Source: Flavobacteriales bacterium
GTDB taxonomy: Bacteria; Bacteroidota; Bacteroidia; UBA10329
Length of the DNA: 64,000 nucleotides
Reading direction: 5' to 3'
Assembly (NCBI GenBank): GCA_020635535.1
Contig: JACJZP010000013.1
Location: 20,507 to 84,506, forward strand
The notes below the pieces were generated by a model that did not search any database, had not been told where the DNA came from, and saw only the letters and a program-made list of their open reading frames with translations. The number at the start of each line of letters is the position of its first letter. The first letter of the stretch is position 1. This document shows positions 25,663 to 32,400 of the stretch, one piece after another. Position numbers and translations under genes: made by a program.

Positions 25663-26634
25663 TCATTTATCGAATTCGTTCATTTTGTGTTTGAACACGT
25701 CAGCAAAATATGCCTTACGTGAACTGTAACTTGCAAGATCTTCAGTTTGTCTTTTAAGGAACTCGTCTTCGCTCATCGCGTATTTTGAATCAACTAGTGA
25801 TACTAATAGGCCAGTTATCCCTCGAGCCTCGTTTGTGCTCCTTGCGATTTCGTTGTTAACCAGAAACCTGTAGACGATATGCATCATCCTGTCTTTTCGT
25901 AATCGAAAAAACTTTGAGGGACTTCGGTTCATCTGATTTTCCAAATCTGGATTATTCAAGTGTCTGTACAAGGCTTCGTTTAGTTCGGGTAATTTTCTGA
26001 GCGCATTAGTTAATGGAAGTAAAGCTCTTGAGGTTGAAACATTGAATGACTTGGTATCATAATAAGTATCCTCCAAAAACCTTGGGTCGAATCCAACATC
26101 TCGTTTTTTCTGATTCGGTTCCTTGAGGTTTGGCAGGCTTTGGGTTTTATAGTCTTTATGTTTTCCCAGCTTAAGACTGATGTTGACAATTTCTACTCCG
26201 TGTTCATTCAAATGTTCGAAGGCGTTGCGCAGGGAAATAGTATTCTCTGCAACGATATGGTTATCATTGCCAAGTACATTGAAGTTTGTACGCCTAAAGT
26301 TTGACAAAGGCACACATAGATCATCGACATAGCTATGGTCAATAGATTGTTCTTTGCATAATTCAAGAACAGCCGAATACAAACCTTCCTCGACCCAGTA
26401 GTTGGAATAGAATTCAAACAGTACAGGGTTGTTTGTGAAATACGGGTCTTTCAACTCATCAACGATTCTCATTCCAAGCACAGGTTCCCAGTATTCTACA
26501 TCTGGAAATATTTTGTGTCCCTTGATTTTAGGCTTTGCCTTGGCTTTGTCTTCGAATTCTACATCGACTTCTCCTTGGAAAAAATCGAGTCTATATATTG
26601 AGCTTTTCTCGGTTGGTTCTTCTTTATTCATCAT
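25663..26634 (-). CDS. Island protein of unknown function next to the integrase
   Basis: Starting at 26634 (or 26631) the product has about 323 residues; the open frame extends to 26667, but that would overlap the integrase by 32 bases, while 26634 begins one base after the integrase stop. I recognise no domain, signal peptide or membrane segment. It is soluble-looking and charged, with a basic helical C-terminal half (RSPSKFFRLRKDRMMHIVYRFL). Position directly behind the integrase on the same strand suggests one transcript and a role in element control or movement, but nothing in the sequence shows which. Composition is A+T-rich like its neighbours. Confidence 0.75.
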   Translation of the reverse strand: MMNKEEPTEKSSIYRLDFFQGEVDVEFEDKAKAKPKIKGHKIFPDVEYWEPVLGMRIVDELKDPYFTNNPVLFEFYSNYWVEEGLYSAVLELCKEQSIDHSYVDDLCVPLSNFRRTNFNVLGNDNHIVAENTISLRNAFEHLNEHGVEIVNISLKLGKHKDYKTQSLPNLKEPNQKKRDVGFDPRFLEDTYYDTKSFNVSTSRALLPLTNALRKLPELNEALYRHLNNPDLENQMNRSPSKFFRLRKDRMMHIVYRFLVNNEIARSTNEARGITGLLVSLVDSKYAMSEDEFLKRQTEDLASYSSRKAYFADVFKHKMNEFDK

Positions 26635-26635
26635 T

Positions 26636-27829
26636 TCAATCGTTGAATAGATCAATAGCACTATCAAGATCCGCGTTTACAATTTTGGCGTAGACCTGAG
26701 TTGTTCGGATGGATTTATGGCCAAGTAGTTTTGAAACATGTTCAATTCGCATGCCTCTTCGGAGCATTCGAGTAGCCCATGTGTGTCTTGACATATGAAA
26801 ATGTAGATGCTTCTCAATACCTGCTTTCTTAGCTATTTCCCCCAAATTCTTATTGACATAGGCATTCGCGGATGAGGTGTGTCTAAGAACTACTTTGTCA
26901 TTCTGCAGGTCAGTTGTCTCTGGTATCAATCCAAAGATGAAGGATTCCTTACTCCAATTTTCTGGAAGCGAGTCAATAATGGCAAGAGCGGTTTTGCCAA
27001 GTTTTATGTTCAGTTGTTGGCCGGTTTTTCGGGTGGTGAAGGTTAATCGTTCACCATCAAAGTTTTTCCATTTAAGGGTGAGCAGATCTGATATTCTGAT
27101 GCCAGCTGTGTATGACGCAAAAACAAACAGATCTCGATGCCTGCACATTCTGGAATTTTCCTTGAGTTGTAAGTTTTTGAGCTTCTCTAGCTCCTCATCT
27201 GTCAAAAACTCTATTTCAACCTCTTTCTTTCTGATCTTATAAATGTCAAATGGGTTCCTTCCTTGCTGCAGTATTCCTTCTCTAGAAGCTTCATTCAATA
27301 TGGTTCTCAAACCACTCATATTTGAAGCTACAGTATTTGTTGAGTTTCCGAGATGATTCAGTAAATAGTGCTCATAGTTGTTGAGCCATTTGACATCTAA
27401 ATGTTCGAGGATGATGTCCTTTCCGTTTAAGTAGGTTTCAACTTTTGCTACAACGGTTCGCATTCTCTTGATCATGCCTGGTTTGTTGATACTTTCTCTT
27501 CGTTTAACGAATGAATCAGCATAGGTCAAGAAGCCAGTTGAACGATGGCGTAGAACATCTAAAGCCTCATTCTTTCTGTTTGTGGTCTCTGATTCAATTA
27601 CGGCTTCTCTAACCTCAGCAAGCTTTTGTTGAACAAGGTGGTTGAAGCGCACGGAGTTTGCGAAGGTTCTTTTCGCTTGTTCTTTAATTGGGTCCCAATA
27701 CTTTGGTGGAATTGATACTCCAAGAGACTTGTATTTAGGTCTCCTGTCAACGATTACTCTAACATAAAGAGGAGCTTCCCCGTTTGATTTAAGTTTATCT
27801 TCCCGGAGAATGGGTTTTATTGAAGGCAT
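26636..27829 (-). CDS. int: Site-specific tyrosine recombinase (island integrase)
   Basis: The 397-residue product has the Bacteroidota integrase layout: an arm-DNA-binding region with the LYVRVIVDRRPKYKSLGVSI pattern, a SAM-like core-binding domain (about 100-190) and the catalytic domain with Arg245 (TAGIRISDLL), Lys268, His345-x2-Arg348 (HMSRHT), His371 (LLGHKS) and the tyrosine nucleophile Tyr380 (TTQVYAKI). All key residues are present, so it should be active. It lies 166 bases inside the right attachment repeat and reads into the island. It catalyses insertion into and excision from the tRNA-Arg 3' end. Tandem GGTAAAAC-type repeats just upstream of its start and near the left end are likely arm sites, which would also couple its expression to binding. 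Confidence 0.96.
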   Translation of the reverse strand: MPSIKPILREDKLKSNGEAPLYVRVIVDRRPKYKSLGVSIPPKYWDPIKEQAKRTFANSVRFNHLVQQKLAEVREAVIESETTNRKNEALDVLRHRSTGFLTYADSFVKRRESINKPGMIKRMRTVVAKVETYLNGKDIILEHLDVKWLNNYEHYLLNHLGNSTNTVASNMSGLRTILNEASREGILQQGRNPFDIYKIRKKEVEIEFLTDEELEKLKNLQLKENSRMCRHRDLFVFASYTAGIRISDLLTLKWKNFDGERLTFTTRKTGQQLNIKLGKTALAIIDSLPENWSKESFIFGLIPETTDLQNDKVVLRHTSSANAYVNKNLGEIAKKAGIEKHLHFHMSRHTWATRMLRRGMRIEHVSKLLGHKSIRTTQVYAKIVNADLDSAIDLFND

Positions 27830-27855
27830 GATTTTGAATTATTTCACTGCAAAAT

Positions 27856-27879
27856 AGGTAAAACAATGGGTAAAACAAT
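27856..27879 (+). repeat. Candidate integrase arm-type sites, right end
   Basis: AGGTAAAACAAT and GGGTAAAACAAT are head-to-tail with no spacer, 27-50 bases upstream of the integrase start, and match the left-end pair at 4476-4498. They could serve recombination and control of the integrase promoter. Confidence 0.5.
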
Positions 27880-27923
27880 TGATTCATTATTGTGCTATTT
27901 GATACTTCGAATCATCTCTAAAG

Positions 27924-27939
27924 AAACTCGTTTGAGTTT
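27924..27939. repeat. Short dyad near the right attachment site
   Basis: AAACTC-GTTT-GAGTTT is a perfect six-base-pair stem with a four-base loop, between the arm-like repeats and the right core repeat. It may be part of the recombination complex; no T-run follows. Confidence 0.3.
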
Positions 27940-27994
27940 ATTATTAGGTTCAAAATGATGAAATTAGAAGAATCTAGGTGAAAAGTATGTGATT

Positions 27995-28009
27995 CCTACA
28001 GGGTCACAC
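27995..28009 (+). repeat. Right attachment repeat
   Basis: This CCTACAGGGTCACAC is identical to the tRNA-Arg 3' end at 4407-4421. Upstream sequence does not continue as a tRNA, so it is only the 3' fragment. It marks the junction with the chromosome. Confidence 0.9.
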
Positions 28010-28011
28010 GG

Positions 28012-28040
28012 AAAAAGGAGGCAATTGCCTCCTTTTTTTG
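28012..28040 (+). terminator. Original tRNA-Arg terminator, displaced by the island
   Basis: A perfect 26-bp palindrome (28012-28037; arms AAAAAGGAGGC and GCCTCCTTTTT around AATT) with a T-run starts two bases after the right attachment repeat. Joined to the tRNA after excision, it would sit at the normal terminator distance. Confidence 0.85.
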
Positions 28041-28043
28041 TTC

Positions 28044-28072
28044 TTGATTGGAAGCCACTTTCTTTACATTTG
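28044..28072 (+). promoter_or_regulatory. Promoter of the MORN/YwqK lipoprotein gene
   Basis: TTG at 28044-28046, an 18-base spacer and TACATTTG at 28065-28072 match the Bacteroidota -33/-7 promoter. The -7 element ends 14 bases before the ATG at 28087. Confidence 0.6.
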
Positions 28073-28086
28073 CAGCTAATCCCGAA

Positions 28087-28626
28087 ATGACCATTATAGC
28101 CTCTTCATTCCGTTCTTTATTCATCCTGTCGGTTGTTCTGCTATCGGCTTGCGGCTCGGGTAAAAAAGTCGTCTCTGTAATTGTAGAAGATAAGAGCGGT
28201 AATACCGAGTTGATCTACACGAAAGTTCAAGCTCCTGAAAATCTTGTCAAGGAGATCAGATACTACGCGAATGGCGATACGCTGAGCATTACTCCCATGA
28301 TGAAGGGTGCAGTTCATGGCACGGTTAGCAGATATTGGAAAGGCAATAAATTGAAGGAACGGATCACATTTGCAAATGGAGTTCAGAGCGGTTCCTTTGA
28401 GTGTTTTGATAACAATGGCACGTTGGTGTTTGAAGGGGAACTTGAAAATGGGCTGAAGACCGGAATTTGGACAACTTGGTATGATGATGTGCAAATGCAG
28501 GAGCAGCGTGTTTATGCTAATGATGTACCAAACGGAAAATGGACCTATTGGTATATTGATGGTAGCTTGAAGCGCGAAGAGGTTTATAAGGATGGCAAGC
28601 TAATTGAAGAGAAGAATTATGATTAA
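28087..28626 (+). CDS. Lipoprotein with MORN/YwqK-type repeats
   Basis: I start at ATG 28087 (179 residues) rather than the upstream TTG at 28048, because it gives a lipoprotein signal peptide ending in the lipobox LLSAC. The mature part carries repeats of the form G-x-W/x-x-Y-x-x-G-x-x-x-x-E-x-x-(F/Y)-x-(D/N)-G, typical of the MORN-variant (toxin-antitoxin system YwqK) family common in Bacteroidota. Their function is not known; the antitoxin name is historical and no toxin is nearby. It overlaps or abuts a second gene of the same family, so the two are an operon. Likely anchored in the outer or inner membrane. Confidence 0.85.
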   Translation: MTIIASSFRSLFILSVVLLSACGSGKKVVSVIVEDKSGNTELIYTKVQAPENLVKEIRYYANGDTLSITPMMKGAVHGTVSRYWKGNKLKERITFANGVQSGSFECFDNNGTLVFEGELENGLKTGIWTTWYDDVQMQEQRVYANDVPNGKWTYWYIDGSLKREEVYKDGKLIEEKNYD

Positions 28627-28636
28627 TCCACTCGCC

Positions 28637-29419
28637 ATGAGGACTGTTTTTACACTTTTCATCCTAATGTTGCCGTTTTGGGTCTGTGCACAGAAAACTG
28701 AGGAAGTAAAGGAATACTATGAATCTCGTAGGCTCAGATCTCAGGCAACAGTAGTTGATGGTGTAAAGAACGGCAAGTACACCGAATGGTATGAGAACGG
28801 CCAGAAGAGTTTGGAAGGAAACTATCTGAACGGCAAAAGGGAAGGTAAGTGGCAGGAATGGTATCAGAACGGAAAGCTATGGACGCTTTCCAACTATAAA
28901 GACGATCTGAGAGACGGCCGCTATGTAGATCATGATATGAATGGAGCCAAGGTGGAGGAAGGATATATGGTTCAAGGAATACCCAATGGTCCTTTTTATA
29001 CCTTTTTCAACGATGGTACTCCGCGTAGTGAAGGAGTGCTGAAGAACGGGATGAAGGTGGAGATATGGGTTACATACTACGAGAATGGTATTAAGCGCGA
29101 TCAGGGAGAATATAAAATGAGTCGTAAGGTAGGTCAGTGGGAAGAATGGCATGAGAACGGTAAGATAAAGTCCAGAGGGGTCTATTTTGCAGGACTTAAG
29201 CATGGCCCTTGGACCTACTGGTATGACAATGGAAGGAAGGAGAGTGAAGGCGAGTACTTTGAAGACAGACGTAAGGCTATTTGGACGTTCTGGCATGAGA
29301 ACGGTCAAATGAAAAGCAAGGGAAACTACTTTGGTGAGACCAAGGTGGGTAAGTGGAAATATTGGAACAAGGAAGGAGAGCTCGAAAAGGAGGAATCATA
29401 TCCTGTGCCCGACCAATAG
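28637..29419 (+). CDS. Secreted MORN/YwqK-type repeat protein
   Basis: From ATG 28637 the product has 260 residues with a signal peptide (MRTVFTLFILMLPFWVCAQ); an alternative ATG at 28619 overlaps the previous stop. About nine repeats such as NGKYTEWYENGQKSLEGNY follow, each roughly 23 residues with W-x-x-W/F-Y/H-E-N-G cores, a stack of beta-hairpins. It is the partner of the lipoprotein just upstream and probably arose from it by duplication. The role is unknown; export to the periplasm or surface is predicted. It lacks a T9SS C-terminal signal. Confidence 0.85.
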   Translation: MRTVFTLFILMLPFWVCAQKTEEVKEYYESRRLRSQATVVDGVKNGKYTEWYENGQKSLEGNYLNGKREGKWQEWYQNGKLWTLSNYKDDLRDGRYVDHDMNGAKVEEGYMVQGIPNGPFYTFFNDGTPRSEGVLKNGMKVEIWVTYYENGIKRDQGEYKMSRKVGQWEEWHENGKIKSRGVYFAGLKHGPWTYWYDNGRKESEGEYFEDRRKAIWTFWHENGQMKSKGNYFGETKVGKWKYWNKEGELEKEESYPVPDQ

Positions 29420-29498
29420 GTCAATATTACCGACCATCCTCTAAACAATGATCGTTTTTTCACTTTCTTTAGTGCTTGCTAATCAAAGCAGGTGAACT

Positions 29499-32400
29499 GT
29501 GAAAAGATTTCTACTCCTCCTCATACCGTTTTTACTTCTTGGCACACTCAGATTATCAGCAACACACATCGTTGGTGGTGAATTGGTATACACTTATCTG
29601 GGTGGTAGCCAGTATGCCATAACCCTTATCGTTTATCGCGATTGTTTAAGTGGTCAGGCAGCATTCGATAACCCTGCTGCAATTGGAATTTTCAATTCAA
29701 GCAATACACTCGTGCAGGATTTGAATTTTACGCTTGATTCGGTTGTCACCTTGCAGTCTACCATCAATTCCAGTTGCGTTACAGCACCCAATAACGTGTG
29801 CACAGAAGCAGGTTATTATACAGAGATAGTAACATTGCCTCCAATTGTTGGCGGGTATACAATTGCCTATCAGCGCTGCTGTAGGAATGCGGTTGTTCAG
29901 AATATTGTCGATCCGGGCAATGTTGGCGCTACTTACGTTGCCACCATACCGGGCTCTGAATCTCAACCGGCAAACTCAAGTCCTATCTGGTCCAACCTTC
30001 CTCCGCTGTACGTTTGTGCCAATCTTCCATTTCAGTTCGATCATTCCGCCTTCGATCTTGATGGCGATTCGTTGGTCTATTCGCTTTGTACACCTTACGA
30101 AGGAGCATCGAGTACGGCACCGCAACCTAATCCACCATCAAGTCCGCCTTACACGCCAATTTCATGGCAAGCACCTTACTCACTCAATGATATGATGGGA
30201 GGTGTTCCACTTACCATAAACCCTCAAACAGGTCAGTTGAACGCAGTTCCGAATGCCATAGGAACTTATGTTATCGGCATCTGTGTGAGTCAGTACAGGA
30301 ATGGCATCCTTTTGGGCGAGACCAGAAGAGGAATTCAGATCAACGTAGTGAATTGCCAAGCGCCAGTTGCTTCACCTGATGATTTGAATGAGATCATCCC
30401 TAACAGTTTTATCAACTGTACTGAATACGTGGAGTTTCAGGCAAGTAGCTCATCAGGTTTCAATATTTTATGGGATTTTGGCGATCCTACCACAACTTCC
30501 GATCAATCTACAAACGCTACCACCTCTTGGACCTACCCTGGTCCTGGGTCATATGATCTCACACTTGTAGTTTACAATCCCATTAACCCAAGCGACCCGT
30601 TGTGTACCGACACTGTAGTTCAAACTATTACGGTTCAGGATACGGTAATACCAGATGCGGGTCCAGATGTAGCCACTTGTCCTGGAATTCCAGTGCAGAT
30701 TGGGGCTGCGGCTATTCCTGGTTGGACCTATCAATGGAGTCCTACCACTGGATTGAATGATCCGAATAGCTCTCAGCCTACTGCTTCAATAACCGGTCAG
30801 ATAACTTACGTTTTGACTGCTACAGATGCGGTTGGCTGCACGGGCTCGGATTCGGTAACCGTGAGTTTGCTGCCCAATACAAGCGCAAATGCCGGTCCGG
30901 ATGTTCAGATATGTTCAGGAGATTCCATTCAGCTTCAAGCATCGGGTGGGGTGGATTATCAGTGGTCTCCAAATCAGTTCATTGATGATGTCAATATTTC
31001 CGACCCCAACGTATTTCCACCTTCAGACCAAGCTTATGTTGTTTCAGTAACCAATGCTGATGGATGTATAGGAACCGACACGGTATTGGTTCAGTTGTTC
31101 CAGTCTGTTCTAACAGTTTCATCGGATGTGACAATTTGCGTTGGCGACACTACCCAACTATCGGTTGCTGGTGCAATCACGTATGCTTGGAGTCCTGTAA
31201 CGGATATTTCAGACCCCAACATTGCTGATCCAGAAGTTTGGCCGTCTACCACCACTACTTACGTGGTTGAGGCAGTTGATGCAAATGGCTGTGAGGTAAC
31301 TGATTCGGTTGTTGTATCGGTTCAACCACTTCCATTGGCCAATGCAGGACAGGATGTCGAAATATGCGTAGGAGAATGTGTTCCGCTTCAGGCTTCTGGT
31401 GGCGATTCTTATGCCTGGAGTCCATCCATTGGTTTGTCAGACCCGAATTCCAGTAACCCAACGGCCTGTCCAGACTCTACTACAACTTATGTGGTAACTG
31501 TAACAAGCAGCTTGCAGGGAAGTGGTCAGAATTTGGTTGTGAATGGAGATTTTGAATTGGGAAATATTGGTTTTACAACCGATTATACTGAGTTTGTTCT
31601 GAATCCACCGCCACCACCCAATATCACCTTCGGACAGTACGTGGTAGTAGATGATTTGGCAGATATTCAGCAATCCTGGTCTGGTCTTGGAGATCATACT
31701 TCTGGAACTGGTAATTTCATGGTGGCGGATGGTGCAACCACTCCAGGTCAGAACTTCTGGTGTCAGACCGTATCAGTTTCGCCCAATACTTGGTACGATC
31801 TTTCTGCATGGATTGCAACAGTGTTTGTCAATCCGAACTCTCAGGTCGCTACGTTGCGATTCACTGTTAATGGAACTCCTGTCGGTAACGACTTTGTTGC
31901 TCCGTGGCCTTTCAATCAATGGCAGGAATTTTCGGCCACTTGGTATTCAGGTTCCGCTACCACTGCAACTATTTGTATGACGGATTTGGTTACGGTTGGT
32001 TCAGGAAATGATTTTGCCCTAGATGACCTGTTTTTTGGTCCACAAACTCCTGGTTGTTCAAGTACTGATACAATAACTGTTACTGTTAACCCGCTTCCAG
32101 CGGTAAATGCAGGAGCTGATCAGACCCTTTGCTTCGGGCAAACAGTTCAACTTACAGCATCTGGTGCAGATACCTATCTGTGGTATCCTGGAACCGGATT
32201 GAGCGATTCAACTGTTTTCAACCCTAACGCTCAACCGAGCCTTCCGACCGAATACGTGGTTGAGGGAACTGATGCCAATGGATGTAGCAATACAGACACG
32301 GTTTTCGTTGATGTATTCTTGGTTGATGCTATCGGAGATACCGTAATCTGTATTGGTGATGAGGCTCAACTAAGTGTTGTTGGAGGTGTGAGCTGGAGTT

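Larger units (their letters stand above)
4407..28009. mobile_element. Integrated genomic island in tRNA-Arg carrying T9SS protease and type I R-M/defence genes
   Basis: The two ends are 15-bp perfect direct repeats (CCTACAGGGTCACAC): one is the 3' end of tRNA-Arg (4407-4421), the other lies at 27995-28009. A tyrosine recombinase (26636-27829) sits 166 bases inside the right repeat, and similar GGTAAAAC-type short repeats lie near both ends. The cargo comprises a giant secreted protease, a ribbon-helix-helix/membrane protein pair, and a type I restriction locus with Fic and OLD-like genes; the maintenance module has an excisionase-like HTH, a RepA-like ATPase and a TOPRIM protein. Integration into tRNA 3' ends by tyrosine recombinases is well known. 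No relaxase or conjugation gene is recognisable, so transfer may depend on a helper or be lost. Confidence 0.9.

Noticed and set aside
27995..28009. Second tRNA gene suggested by the tRNA-like bases
   Set aside because: Only the 3' 12 bases of a tRNA are present; upstream bases do not form the other arms.
28087..29419. Toxin-antitoxin system suggested by the YwqK family name
   Set aside because: No toxin gene is adjacent, both proteins are exported, and the family name is historical.
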